A DNA stretch of 54,307 nt from Prorocentrum cordatum. Its lineage: Eukaryota > Sar > Dinophyceae > Prorocentrales > Prorocentraceae. The notes beneath the pieces were generated by a model. That model made no database searches. It worked only from the letters and a program-made list of their open reading frames with translations, and had not been told where the DNA came from. The stretch covers positions 15,001-69,307 of the forward strand of contig CAUYUJ010003401.1 in the NCBI GenBank assembly GCA_963575745.1, read 5' to 3'. This document shows positions 42,251 through 52,484 of the stretch, in pieces (positions within the stretch are counted from its first letter, which is position 1; every line of letters starts with the position of its first letter). Made by a program: the position numbers and the translations under genes.

Positions 42251-42818
42251 AATTGGGGGGGACTCCAGCTGCTTGAGACAAGCGCCATCAACAGTCAAGA
42301 TCTACTCCACGGGGGCGGGGGCAGGGGGGGGGGGGCGAGGGCCTGCGTCGATCGGCAAAACAATGAATAAGAAAACGATCACCTTGTGTCCGTATCGGCT
42401 GCAGATTGGAGCTTCGGGCTCCCTTCCCCAGAAACCCGAGGCGCACTGGATGTGGATGCAAATCTGCCCCTGAAGGCTGGATGTCTATCCATATGCGGCG
42501 CGCCTCGGCCTTGTGGCGCCCCTCCCAAGAACGTCCAAGACGCACCGGATATGGATAGAAAGCTTCCCCGTGCTGCGGCCCCATCGTGCGCAATATGGCA
42601 TATCACGCCATGAGCAAGAGCATGCCGAGGCTAGCTGCCAGCCGTTCGACCCACCGAGGTGGCGACTCGTACGATGCCAAGCCGCCCCGAAGGGAAGAGT
42701 AGGTACCGTATCAGGGCACCCTCCGTCCTCCCCCTTCCCTCCGCCCCCTTCTCCCCCTCAACAGGGGCCGACCAACGCAACGTCTTGCGTGTTCGTTTCG
42801 CCTTCGTTGTAAAGCGGT
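42251..42818. other. No gene recognised
   Basis: Mixed DNA. GAAACCCGAGGCGCACTGGATGTGGAT (split: GAAACCCGAGGCGC, ACTGGATGTGGAT) near 42432 and CAAGACGCACCGGATATGGA near 42535 are similar short blocks. No coding evidence. Confidence 0.4.
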
Positions 42819-43128
42819 TTAAAACGAAAGCGGTACGACTGATTGCCTGAAATAAGGCTGTGCCGCACATTCGAACTCCTGCTTGGCCAACGGTGGGCCC
42901 CTGAATGCATACATAATGACGGCGAGGAGAAAATGAGAACGATCCACGAGATTGCCACAACAACGTCTTGAACGACCCCTGCCTCCTCCTCCTCCTCCTC
43001 CTCCTCCTCCTCCTCCATCTCCTCCTGAGTGGAATAGTTGCAAAGGCCTTCAACAACGAATGCCCTGGCCACCCTCCGCCCGCAATGATAAGATCACAGC
43101 CCTCAATTGCTTCAAGACATGCCGCCAC
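42819..43128 (-). CDS. Candidate coding stretch split by a GGA tract
   Basis: On the minus strand an AG|G acceptor in TTCTTAG|GG near 43135 opens AACLEAIEGCDLIIAGGGWP then GHSLLKAFATIPL. A GGA tract (42979-43024) follows, then a frame reading FLLAVIMYAFRGPPLAKQEF then ECAAQPYFRQSVVPLSF and a stop at 42819. A GA-AG intron of 46 bp would join them in phase but is very short. The first part faintly recalls the acceptor half of GT-B glycosyltransferases; this is only an impression. Confidence 0.3.
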
Positions 43129-44141
43129 CCTAAGAACGGGAGGCGATGCAAACCATGTTCCGCCCCTTCCGCCGCTCTGGATTGGGCTGAATTATCAGAG
43201 AGTCGCACACGGCGTCGGGAGCTCCAAGGACTGCTCCAGGCGATCAGAAAAAATTGACGCCTTTCAGTCGAATGCGCTGGTCCTGCCGGCCCCTCCCCTC
43301 CATCGCCGACTTCGGCATGACCACCTGGGGCATGGCCGCGAGCCCCGGCGGACCACCAGCCCCAGCCTGGGCGTCGGCGTGACGACGACGAATTTCTCTC
43401 AAGGATTGTCTGCTCTGGAAGCGCACAACGAGCGGCTGGCACGACCAAGGAAGTGGAAGGGGGGACGAAGACGAGGGAAGGAACATAAGAGAGGAGGACG
43501 AGGAGGAGGGAGGAAGAGGGGCGACACAACAAGGCAAAGGCGGATGCACTACAGCGTTGTGTGTGGGCGCATCCCCCTTTACGACCCCAACGACCAGGGC
43601 AGGTGGACTTGCTGGCGTTAGGTGGGCAGGCGGGATGGCTGACGAACAACATGTGGCCACTGCTGAGAACGGTGCTCCTGCAGCGACTGCTGCTGTCATT
43701 GGTGCCGATACTGCTGGTACTGCTGGTGTACTGGTTTTGTTGCCTACAGTGCGGCTGTTGCCAACATTTGTGTTGGAAGTACCGTTGCCACAGGAGCCGC
43801 TACGGTGCTGCAGATGCTGCTAGTTGTCAGTGTGATTGAGGCTGCTAGTGTTGCTGGTGGCAGGACGTGGCGGTGAGGGGCAGGTGGCTGACCCGTCCCA
43901 TCGTACCAACTTGGCACTCACGCCTTCCATCGCAAGCGCAGACATCCACCCCACCCTCGCCAATGTTTCGATGTTCGGGGTGTCGCTCGTCGCTTACCCC
44001 GCTGTGCTCGATTCCAGGCATCCTCCGATATGAATGTTCAATCCGCGGGACGAAAGCCCTGACCCATTCCCCAGGTGTAGTTTTTGCGCCCTGGGTACAT
44101 GTTTGATGGTCCCAGGGCCCACATGTCCCACCCACCCCCGG
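43129..44141. other. No gene recognised
   Basis: 43630-43850 has CTG-rich frames on the plus strand (one Leu/Val-rich, hydrophobic) that look repeat-driven. The rest is complex with frames on both strands. Nothing is called. Confidence 0.4.
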
Positions 44142-44808
44142 CTAAGATTTACGACATACGTAATTTCGAGGCGCACCCGGCGCCGGGGCACAAGGCCAGG
44201 GCACCGCGTGACCGTTCGAGGCCTGCTTGGTTGACATATCAATAGGGCCCTTGGGGGGAATACCGCCGAAGAATAGCGTTGGCTTTCCTACTCGCCCGCC
44301 AGGCCGGTCTTCTGTGAGGGTCAATAATGATGCTGGCTCAGGGGGGAAACATCGACCTGTAATCGATAGGCCCTCGATAGCGAATCCAAAACGGTCCTTG
44401 GCGGGGCGGGCTATCGGGTCCCTCTCCGCGATGAATGGGCTATTGGGGGCCGATGCGTTCCTCCCCTGAGCCAGTCCCCCCCTAACTTCGCAACCGATTT
44501 TGACACCGGGAGGTGCTCCCGTCTTCCTCCTCCTCTTCCTCCTCCTCTTCCTCCTCCTCCTCCTCCTCCTCCTCCTCCTCCTCCTCCTCCTCCTCCTCCT
44601 CCCCCTCCTCCGCCTCCTCCAAAGCACAGGAGATGATGCGGTGGCGACGGCGCGCCGCGCGCCCTGCACTGCCAGACCCGCACGCAGGCTCAGTGTGTAG
44701 GGATCGGCGCCCGATCGAAAGCGGAGTGGTGCTGCGAAGTGTTGGGCTCTGGCGCGCTGGAGCCCGTGCCGACGTGCCAGGGGGCCGGGCCTTGGCCAGC
44801 ATCGCCAT
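44142..44808 (-). CDS. Probable two-exon protein with targeting-like N-terminus
   Basis: Exon 1 (44628-44808) starts at ATG in a GCCATGG context. It reads MAMLAKARPPGTSARAPARQ then SPTLRSTTPLSIGRRSLHTE: no acidic residue until position 40 and rich in Arg, Ser, Thr and Ala, as in mitochondrial or plastid transit peptides. The donor is T|GTGCTTTGG. The intron (from 44627) is GGA/GAG repeat on the sense strand. Exon 2 is open from the repeat edge (near 44510) to TAG at 44142 and includes SPFIAERDPIARPAKDRFGF, AIEGLSITGRCFPPEPASLL and KPTLFFGGIPPKGPIDMSTK. The exact acceptor is unresolved: CGGGAG|CA fits the donor phase, while GTTAG|GG does not. Length about 170-180 residues. No domain recognised. 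Confidence 0.45.
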
Positions 44809-44839
44809 GGCAGCAGCCTGAGCCGCAAGCTCCCGAACC

Positions 44840-45650
44840 CTCCTGCTCCTCCTCCCCCTCCTCCTCCTCTCCTCCCTCCTCTCCTCCTCCTCTCTCCTCA
44901 TCCTACTCCTCCTCTCCTCCTCCTCTTCCTCCGCTCCTCCTCCTCATCCTCGCCTTCCTCCTCCTGCACCTCCTCCTCCTCCTTTTCCTCCTCCTCCTCC
45001 TGCTCATCCTCCTCGTCTTGATGCACACCGACCTCCTGCTCCTCATCTTCACATTACTATATTTCTCACATTGGTCTCTCCTCCTCTTCCCTATGCCACT
45101 ACCTCCTGCAAATATCCGTGCACAAGATATTGCCCCCTACTGTGCAACTGCCAGGTTGTGGCCCATACCTGCTCTTCATCTCGATGCTGTAAACGAGCCA
45201 TCCTCCAGCTACAAGGAGAAGCTAGCTGGTCACCATTCGGCTCTTCTTTGTCATCTCGCTGCTCCATACCGTCGACCCCGATTATCCTGCTCCCATCCCT
45301 ACTCCCCTCCTCATGTCCACACCGCCCTCGCCCATAATTAGGCTCCCTTCCCCTCCCTCCCCCTCTCCCCCGCTTTATCGCTCGCTCTCCCCTCTCCCTC
45401 GCCTCCCTTCACCTTCTTCTCTGCCCGTCACCCCCCATCCACTCCTCGCCCACCTCTCTCTCATCCTTCTCGTCCCCCTTCGCACCTTTGCTTCTCCGAT
45501 CCTCCTTCCATCATCATTTGCATCTCCGATGTCCCATCCTTCCCTCCCCTCCCACCCTCCCTCCCCCGCCCTCCTTCTCTTAGATGCCAACGGCAATCGG
45601 CAGAACCCCCAGAAGACCCATCGATACCTCCGAATCCCCTGACGTCGATG
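44840..45650. repeat. CTC/CCT pyrimidine tracts, otherwise unassigned
   Basis: 44840-45020 is CTC-rich. 45300-45580 is C/T-rich with CTCCC and CCCTC runs but irregular. Between them (45025-45300) is complex sequence with a short plus-strand frame (CQVVAHTCSSSRCCKRAILQ) and no motif. Confidence 0.7.
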
Positions 45651-46230
45651 ACGAAGGCCTCTACGGCGAAGGACGACGGACACGGCGACAACGAACGACG
45701 ACGGCAAACGGCGACGACGACGACGAAGACGACGACGACGACGACGGCGACGACGATCGACGAACGACTGGGGGGACAACAAGTTACCGATGCCGCTGCT
45801 TTCTGGACCTGTCCTAGTGCGCATTCTGACCAGGACTTCGAGGCGAATCCGTCCGCGGCGACGAGGGCATGGTAGCCGTAGCGGAATACGTGCGTCTCCT
45901 TAGCGATGACAGGCGGTGAAACTCGATAGACGATCGACGCTCGGCGGGCGGCGGCGGCGTCCGAAGAAGCCCCGGCGTCAACGACGACGGCGATAACGAT
46001 GACGAAACCGTCGACGACAAACGACGACGAGCACGACCACGACGAACGAAGACGACGACGAACGACGCCGACGATCGACGACGACGACGAACACGACCAC
46101 GACGAGCGATGACGCGGAGGACGACCACGACGAGCGATGACGCGAAGAACGACGCCGACGATCAACGACGACCAGCGACGACCACGAACGGCGACGACAA
46201 ACGACGAACGGCGACGACGACGACGTACAG
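45650..46230. repeat. Degenerate GAC/ACG repeat with an embedded shared block
   Basis: Degenerate ACGACG repeat flanks complex sequence at 45781-45930, whose first part (45781-45868) matches 31576-31669. On the minus strand that block reads ALVAADGFASKSWSECALGQ. Between 46000 and 46140, ACGACGAGC.ACGACCACGACG units recur with a period of roughly 40-45 bp. Confidence 0.75.
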
Positions 46231-46446
46231 CGAGCGACGACCGCAGAGGCCCCGCTCGCAGCCCGCCCGACTGCGGGTCGGCCCTCGTCGTCGTCGCCGC
46301 CGTTGGGACGCACGTGGATAGGCTAGTACTATGTGTCCTGCTCGGCAGCGTTTGTCCGACCCGAACATCCAGTATGACCGTCCTGTGGTGCAGCCTTTCC
46401 CGAGCGGTACAGCCAAAAAGATCCCGCCACGGAGCGCATGCTGCAA
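46231..46446. other. Possible minus-strand exon
   Basis: The minus strand from 46446 reads GGIFLAVPLGKGCTTGRSYW then MFGSDKRCRAGHIVLAYPR, natural in composition, ending in the GAC repeat. It directly abuts the family 2 element. No motif or splice site decides. Confidence 0.2.
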
Positions 46447-46626
46447 TACAGTCGAGGCGTTGACCTAAGGAACCCTTAATAAGGGACGAGGCCCCTTTTT
46501 TCCATAAGTTAAACTTAGATTTTCCATGGGAAACTTAAGGAACATCTTAGGCAAGCTGCGAAACAAATAAGGAATACCGAGCCCCTCCCCAACGAAAAGG
46601 GTTCCTTCTTCGGCGCCCCGATTGTA
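46447..46626. mobile_element. TIR element, family 2, copy 2
   Basis: 180 bp, ends TACAGTCGAGGCGTTGACCT and GCGCCCCGATTGTA, with AAGGAACCCT and AAGGGTTCCTT just inside. It aligns along its full length with 13941-14121. Confidence 0.8.
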
Positions 46627-46940
46627 GTTCTCGGCGCGCGCATCGCCCCTGGGTGTGGGCGTACGTTGGCGCGCCGCCGACAAGAGGTGCCGCAGAAACG
46701 TGGGGTCCAGGGCTGTGGCCGTGATTCCTTACGATGCTGCACCTCTTCGCGACGCCAGCTCTCCGGGTTCCAGGAGAGGCGGGGGAGGGGCGCCTAAAAG
46801 AAGGCAAGCGGCTTCTGACCTGGAAGCCTCCAAGCCCTCCTAAGAGGCACCCTGCCTTCTGAGAGCCCCCCCCCCCCGGGCTTCTTCGAAGGCCCTCCCC
46901 GTCACCAAACTCCCTCGTGCCGAGTCGTCTGACGACCTTC

Positions 46941-47112
46941 CAGACCACCCCAACCCAACCCGGAGACCCAAACTGGACCCGAATTTCAGGTGGGTGGGTG
47001 GGGTACGGGCCCCATGTGTTTTCTCAATGTTCCCCGCCCCCCCCCCCCCCCCACCCCCCACTGGAAATCGAGGGTAAATTTGGGCCTTCGGGTTGGGTTG
47101 GGGTGGTTTGTC
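46941..47112. mobile_element. TIR element, family 9, copy 2
   Basis: ACCACCCCAACCCAACCC at left and GGGTTGGGTTGGGGTGGTTTG at right, with a long C run and CACTGGAAATCGAGGGTAAA matching the copy at 8999-9141. Confidence 0.7.
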
Positions 47113-47291
47113 GGGTCGGGCGAAAGGGGGGGATAGCAAAGGGGGGGTTTGAGAAACAGCTCACGTATAGCTGATTTTCCCCGCGCCTCCCGTAGGCGAC
47201 TTTATGCATCGAGGAATGGGACCCTCGGTGGGCCCGAAACCAGCTGCATGCAGCAAATTTCGTAACCCCCCCTTTCCCAATCCCCCCCTTT
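47113..47291. repeat. Foldback with G-run/C-run arms
   Basis: AAAGGGGGGGATAGCAAAGG then GGGGGTTT (about 47115) is inverted at AACCCCCCCTTTCCCAATCC then CCCCCTTT (about 47263). The loop of about 120 bp has a further CAGCTGCATGCAGC palindrome. It directly follows the family 9 element. Confidence 0.65.
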
Positions 47292-47669
47292 TCGGGAGCG
47301 GCCAAGAGGGAGTGTCCAAGAGGGGGGGGGTGCAAATCATGACCGGCGCCATGTGCGCGGCCCCGCGGGGGGGCAAGGACGTGATGAAATAAGAAGAGGC
47401 GCCATGAAACCTGGGGAAATGTCATGGCCCCCGCCATGATATCCACCCCCCCTGGTCATCACCCCCCTCTTTGCCGCCCCCGACCTTTCGTCCGGCCCCA
47501 GTTTGGTGGTTTTGGTGGCCGCCGTCGCCGTCGTCGTCGGCGGCGGCGGCGGCGGCGTCGCCCCAAACCGCGGCCGGCCTTCGGGTCGGCCCCGGGGGGC
47601 GGCAGGCCGGGCAGCGAGAGCCCGCCGAGCATCCCCGGGAGCCCGCCGCCCTGGCGGGGCGGCCAGCGG

Positions 47670-47716
<47 letters not shown>

Positions 47717-47731
47717 TCGTGGTCGTCGCTG

Positions 47732-47773
<42 letters not shown>

Positions 47774-48178
47774 CGACGTCGCCGACGTCGTCGACGTCGA
47801 CGGCGACGTCGACAACGAGGGCAACGACGAGGTCACTCGAGGCTCGAGGCTCATGGGTCCAGGAGAGGAGGAGGAAGAAGGGGACGATCGAGGGTCGAAG
47901 AGGAACGAGGAACGATGAGCGAGGAGGATCGAGGACCCAAGAGGAGGATCGAGGAACGATGAGCGAGGAGGATGGAGGCGGGTCGAGGAGGATCGACGGC
48001 TGGTCGCCGTCGTCGTCGTCGTCGTCGACATCACTGTTCGCCAGCTCGTCGTTCTCGTCGTCATCGAGCCCAACCTGGCGGGCTCGCATCGTCCGTCGCT
48101 CGTCGTCGCCGTCTTCCGTCGTCGTTCGTTGTCGTCCTCGTTCGTCGTCCTCGTCGTCGTCGGTCTGGTCGTCGTTCT
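47292..48178. repeat. GTC-rich tracts before the plus-strand exon
   Basis: GTC runs at 47660-47800 and 47998-48178 with GAGGATCGAGGA-type units at 47915-47990. 47292-47520 is complex, with GGCGCCATG and ATGATATCCACC blocks, and 47560-47655 is GC-rich and could include an exon (PAFGSAPGGGRPGSESPPSI) but is unsupported. Confidence 0.7.
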
Positions 48179-48180
48179 AG

Positions 48181-48975
48181 TCGAGCCCCTGTACGCCGAA
48201 GGAGGGTATCTGTGTCGTCTCCGTTCGACGGCTCCGATCCAAGAAATCCGCACGGAGCTCCGACAGCTTGTGCTCATGCAGAATTTCTCTTCGGCCACAC
48301 AGCGGCGCTTCGAATCCGTAAGCCTTCCCGCGGCCACCCGCCTCGCCATCGCTCGGACGTCCATTCCCTGTGTTTTTGTTTGGTTTCGTGCGTGGCTTTT
48401 TCGCCAAATGATCCAGGATGCTCCTCGATGGTCCTCGCCGAAGGAAAGATGCACACGTCCGAGCGATGCCCACCCGCAGGACAAAAAGCAGGCGGCCCCA
48501 CGCGAGACTGGCAAGGCGACCCTCATGCAGTGGCTCACTCGGGCCGCCCGCGGGGCACGCCGCACTGGGAACCAAGGCGCTCACGTGCGACCTGACGCGG
48601 GCAGCTTACGCGCCAATGCTTTCGTTCGGCAGGAGGAGGAGGAGGAGGAGGAGGAGGAGGAGGAGGAGGGAGGAGGAGGAGGAGGAGGAGGAGGGGGAGG
48701 AGGAGGAGGAGGAGCAGGAGCAGGAGGAGGAGGATGGTGAAGACCACTCCGCTTTCTTCTGCCGCCCACGGTCGCTTCGTGCGGCGCCGGCGCGCCTGGA
48801 GTCGCTTTTCGCACCGTGTCGGTCTCCCAGCCTGGAGCCGCTGCGGTCGGGCCCCGTGGCGTCACCAGGCCCTTCAATGCTGCCACGTCGTTCCATCGTG
48901 CGGAGATCCACCTTGAACTCGGGGATCTTCTGACCCGGGTCAATCCAGACCCGGGTCAACAGGAAACCAAAAACT
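48181..48975 (+). CDS. Plus-strand multi-exon protein segment, unrecognised
   Basis: Three exons join in phase. Exon a (48181-48317) follows TTCTAG and reads EPLYAEGGYLCRLRSTAPIQ then EIRTELRQLVLMQNFSSATQ and RRFES, ending at GTAAGC. Exon b (48480-48628) follows CCGCAG and reads DKKQAAPRETGKATLMQWLT, ending at a GC donor in phase 2. Exon c starts at 48743 after GTGAAG and includes GVTRPFNAATSFHRAEIHLE then LGDLLTRVNPDPG. Intron a-b (48318-48479) contains a complete family 3 element; intron b-c (48629-48742) is GAG repeat. Composition of a and c is convincing; exon b is weaker because another frame (GTKALTCDLTRAAYAPMLSF) also looks natural. Start and end of the gene are unknown and no domain is recognised. 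Confidence 0.5.
48342..48469. mobile_element. Introner-like TIR element, family 3, with 8-bp duplication
   Basis: 128 bp from CTCGCCATCGCTCGGACGTC to ACGTCCGAGCGATGC. CCACCCGC flanks it on both sides (48334-48341 and 48470-48477), a clean 8-bp target duplication. It sits inside a GTAAGC...CCGCAG intron of 162 bp. No coding capacity. Confidence 0.85.
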
Positions 48976-49152
48976 GCAATGCAGGAAAACAAAAAACTGC
49001 AACGCAGGTCCTAGCAAACCCGGGTCGGCCACTGTGTGCGCGGCCGCCTCGCGGCCACGAGCGCCTCGCTAACCCGGGTCAGCCAGAGAGGGGGTCTTCG
49101 CAGGATCCTGCAGGATCCGGTGCCCTGGCTGACCCCCGTCTGCACCGACCCC

Positions 49153-49280
49153 CTCGCCATCGCTCGGACGTCCACTTCCCGTGCATGTTTCGGTTTCGTG
49201 CGTGTCTTTTTTACTCGATGGTCCAGGATGGTCCTGGATGGTCCTCGCCGAGAAAAGAAATGCACCCGTCCGAGCGATGC
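49153..49280. mobile_element. TIR element, family 3
   Basis: 128 bp, CTCGCCATCGCTCGGACGTC to CCGTCCGAGCGATGC. Same interior order (GGTTTCGTGCGTG, GATGGTCCTCGCCGA) as the other copies. Possible decayed 8-bp flanks CCGACCCC and CAGGCCCC. Confidence 0.8.
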
Positions 49281-49304
49281 CAGGCCCCCGTCTCTTGAGC
49301 CCCG

Positions 49305-49663
49305 ATGAGCGCCTCCGCCGGCGCCGCCGGCGCGCCGTTTGCCGAAGGAGCCTTCCGCACCCTGGCTTCTCGCGCGTCGCCCGCCCCGAGAGGTGCGCGG
49401 CGCGCGGCCCGCCCCGCGGCCTCGCGGCCGCCGACCCTATTGTGGAGGGAGGGGCGCCCCCGCGCGGCCCCCCCTCTCGGCCCCGAGGCGGAGAAGGAGG
49501 AGGAGGAGGAGGAGGAGGAGGAGGAGGAGGAGCAGGGGGAGGAGGAGGAGGAGGAGGAGGAGGAGGAGGAGGAGGAGGAGGAGAGGAGGAGGGAGGAGGC
49601 GGAGGAGGAGGAGGAGGAGGAGGAGGAGGAGGAGGAGGAGGAGGAGGAGGAGGAGCGAGGCGC
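49305..49663 (+). repeat. GAG tract with a candidate exon before it
   Basis: 49490-49663 is GAG repeat. 49305-49485 reads from ATG as MSASAGAAGAPFAEGAFRTL then ASRASPAPRG on the plus strand and becomes Arg/Pro-rich. It could be an exon between the family 3 element and a GAG intron, but all frames are open here. Confidence 0.5.
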
Positions 49664-50086
49664 GAGGGCCGCCGCGCCCCCTGTGCGACAGCTCCGCGCC
49701 GCGGCGACTGCCCCGAGGTCCTGGCGTCGCAGATGTGTGTGCTCAGCGGGGCGTCCGCGCCCGGCGTCGGGGCACGGGGCCCTCGCGGATCGATGCCTGT
49801 ACGGACGGCGCAGCAAGCTCGGGACTGGAGCTGCGGCTGTGCCACTTCGTGCGACGCTGCAGCTCTTGACTCGCGGCGCCACATCTCAGGGCTGTGCGTT
49901 GACTTGTGGCGAGGCGCGGCTCATTCGATGTGGGCCGATTTGGGGGCACTGGCGTCGTTCGGCCTGGAACGCGCGCGCGGGGCCAAGAGATCGGGCGCTT
50001 CGATTGGCGCGATGCGTGTGCCCCAAGACGGACCCATGACTTTGTTCAGGGGCCGTCATTTTGGTCCTGGGTCCGTTTTCGATTGA
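49664..50086 (+). CDS. Candidate 3' exon, unrecognised
   Basis: After the GAG tract a plus-strand frame runs to a stop at 50086: HISGLCVDLWRGAAHSMWAD then LGALASFGLERARG, GASIGAMRVPQDGPMTLFRG and RHFGPGSVFD. Composition is natural and it would be the last exon of the plus-strand series. The minus strand over 49886-50305 is also open with plausible residues, so strand is not settled. Confidence 0.3.
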   Translation, partial: EGRRAPCATAPRRGDCPEVLASQMCVLSGASAPGVGARGPRGSMPVRTAQQARDWSCGCATSCDAAALDSRRHISGLCVDLWRGAAHSMWADLGALASFGLERARGAKRSGASIGAMRVPQDGPMTLFRGRHFGPGSVFD

Positions 50087-51350
50087 TTGCCCCTGGGCCC
50101 GATAGCGGGCCCCAGAAGCCGACGTCGAGGAGAAACGCCCCGATTGCAGAAAAGGAAACATACCGTCGGAGTTCTGAGACAACTTGCCTGCAACCGGCAT
50201 CCAGAGGCCCGCAGAGAGGCGAGGAGGAGGAGGAGGAGGAAGCCGATGCCCGACTCGGGGGCGTGCCCCCCCGCCCGTCCCTCGACACAAGGGCGGGGAG
50301 GTCACGCAGCCGGCGATACGCTAAGCGTGGCGCCCGCCGCGCCATGGCGGTCGAGATGCCCGCGACAAAGGCCAGAATGGACGAGAACTTTACGGGCACC
50401 ACCTTGGGCTCCAGGCCCCGACCACGAGGCTCCTTGCTTCACCACAGCAGTCCACCGGCTAGGCTGCGCAGCCCGAACAACGGAGAACACCTGGGGCACG
50501 CAGCATCGCAGTTTTTGATTGGCACGGTCACCTTTGACAGAGGACACTGTGACAAGGACATTGTCGTCCTGAGACCGATCATGACAACCACAATCCTTCC
50601 CGCAACGTCTCCACCATGGCCAGGCCACCCTGCCACTGGGCCTCCGACGCCAGCGCCACCCGCGCCGACAACGAGGACCTACTGCTGGGCCCCGACGTCC
50701 CTGCATGCCACTTCTCGGCTCACTGTACGCCACGACCCCCCACTGACCCCCTGCCCGACGACCTCGACGACGGCCCCCGAGGACCCCCCGCCCAACCCGA
50801 CGGCCCCCGCGACCCCCCGCCCAACGGCCCCCACGACGGCCGAGCTCCGAGTGGCCGCATGCCCCACGGCGGGCTCGGCATCCCGAGTGGCCGCATGCCC
50901 TGAGAAGGAGCCCGCGGGGGGCGTACCAAGGGAATCGGCCACAGGGACACCCGGAGCCACCCCCCGAGAGCCCCCCGCCCGATCCCCGACCACGACGGCC
51001 CCCGCGCACGCGTGCTCCACCCCCTACGACGACCCCCGCGAATGACTTCTGGAGGGTAAGTGGCCCGTCTACGGTCTGCGAGAGGACAGGGTCTGTCCAG
51101 AATGCTGATTGCACGTCCTCCGCAACCGGGCCTGCCCGATGTGGGCGCGTTCGATGCCAAGTGCCGTCCGGAGGAGCGGGAACGAGGCCAGCGCTGCAGC
51201 GGGCGATCTTGAATGGCCGAGGCGCGGAAATGAGGGCGGCGCTGCAGCGGGAGCACCATCTTGGAATAACAAGAAACGACAAGATGGAAAAAAATACGCG
51301 GAGAGGACGGGAGCCTTTCCGGACAGCGCCAGCAGAGAGCGGAGAGTAGT
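50087..51350. other. Open on both strands, no gene decided
   Basis: A 379-residue plus-strand frame (49906-51045) has a Thr/Pro-rich end. A minus-strand frame (50046-50402) includes KFSSILAFVAGISTAMARRA and YVSFSAIGAFLLDVGFWGPL. Both look partly natural. A short frame from 51102 (MLIARPPQPGLPDVGAFDAK) overlaps the 53-bp repeat at 51180-51275. I cannot choose. Confidence 0.3.
51180..51275. repeat. 53-bp family repeat, second locus
   Basis: GAGGCCAGCGCTGCAGCGGG and GAGGGCGGCGCTGCAGCGGG then AGCACCAT match units at 27240-27385. Confidence 0.65.
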
Positions 51351-51357
51351 GTATGAT

Positions 51358-51914
51358 TGTGGAGGAGAAGGAGGCGGAGAAGGAGAAGGAGGAGGAGGAG
51401 GAGGAGGAGGAGGAGGCGGAGAAGGGCGGAGGAGGAGGAGGAGGAGGAGGAGGTGGAGGACGAGGGGGACGAGGGGGAGGAGCGAGGAGGAGGAGGAGGG
51501 GGGAGGGAAGGAGGAGGAGGAGGAGGAGGAGGAGGAGGAGGACGAGGAGGAGGAGGAGGAAGAGAGGAGAAGGAGGAGGAGGAGGAGGAGAAGGAGGAGG
51601 AGGACGACGACGGAGTAGGAGGAGGAGGGATGGGGAGGGGGAGCGGCAGGAGAGGGGGGCAAGAGGCCCTTCGCCGGCGGCTCTCCCCGAGGCCCCGGGC
51701 AACTGCCGGGGGGTGGGCCTTCCGCCGCGCGGCGGCTCGCGAGCCTGGCCGCGGCCTCGCCTTCCCTCCCCACCCGCGGCGGAGGCCCGTCCCGCGGGGG
51801 CCCCTCCTGGGCCCGGGCCTCCCGGGGCAGCTCGTCGCCGCGCTGGTCGCCGCCCGTGGCAATCGCCGTCGTCGTCGTCGTCGCAGCCGTAAATGTCGCC
51901 GTCGTCGTCGACGT

Positions 51915-51981
<67 letters not shown>

Positions 51982-52003
51982 GCGTCGTCGCCTCCGCCGC
52001 CGC

Positions 52004-52034
<31 letters not shown>

Positions 52035-52036
52035 CG
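51358..52036. repeat. GAG tract and GTC tract around a GC-rich segment
   Basis: GAG/GGA at 51358-51640 and GTC/GGC at 51862-52036. The segment between is GC-rich. If coding, a plus-strand frame ending LLGPGLPGQLVAAL at a GT donor (51846) would join the exon at 52040 in phase 0 across a GTC-filled intron of 194 bp. Confidence 0.8.
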
Positions 52037-52039
52037 CAG

Positions 52040-52111
52040 GCCTTCGCGCCCGGGCCGCCGAGGCCGAAGCTGGGCATGCTCGCGGCCACGGCGGCCATCG
52101 CCGCCGCCTAG
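52040..52111 (+). CDS. Candidate terminal exon, 23 codons plus stop
   Basis: It follows GTCCGCAG|G and reads AFAPGPPRPKLGMLAATAAI then AAA and TAG. A good acceptor followed by a short frame with a stop suits a last exon whose upstream intron is the GTC tract. It is short and Ala-rich, so chance is possible. Confidence 0.3.
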   Translation, partial: AFAPGPPRPKLGMLAATAAIAAA

Positions 52112-52450
52112 CTCCGGGGCGGGGGCGGGGCCGGGGCGGGGGGATGGCCCGCGATGGGCAGGGCAACCCGTGCTCCCTCCCGTGGCATGCTCGCGCTGGG
52201 GCAGGGAGGGCGGACGCGTTCTCGCAGGTGCGACCCCCCGGGGAGGGGCCCTCGCCGAGCCCCGGGACCGCCAGCAGAGTCGCCTCGGGGCGAAGAGCCG
52301 CGGCCGGGGAGCCACGCTGGGGCAAACATCGGGCGCCTCCTCCTTCCTCCCTGCTCCTCGAGCAGCGTTCCCCCCTGCCTCTCTTTCTTTGTTGTTCGTT
52401 TTTTTGTTTTCTCCCTCTGTCTCTCATATTCATTTTTGTTGTGTTGTTCT

Positions 52451-52484
<34 letters not shown>

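Noticed and set aside
42979-43024. A definite 46-bp GA-AG intron
   Set aside because: The phases agree, but the length is below normal intron size and the donor is non-canonical, so it is kept only as a candidate within the 42819-43128 entry.
49906-51045. 379-residue plus-strand frame as a firm gene call
   Set aside because: The minus strand is open over much of the same stretch with equally natural segments, and GC content makes long frames common.
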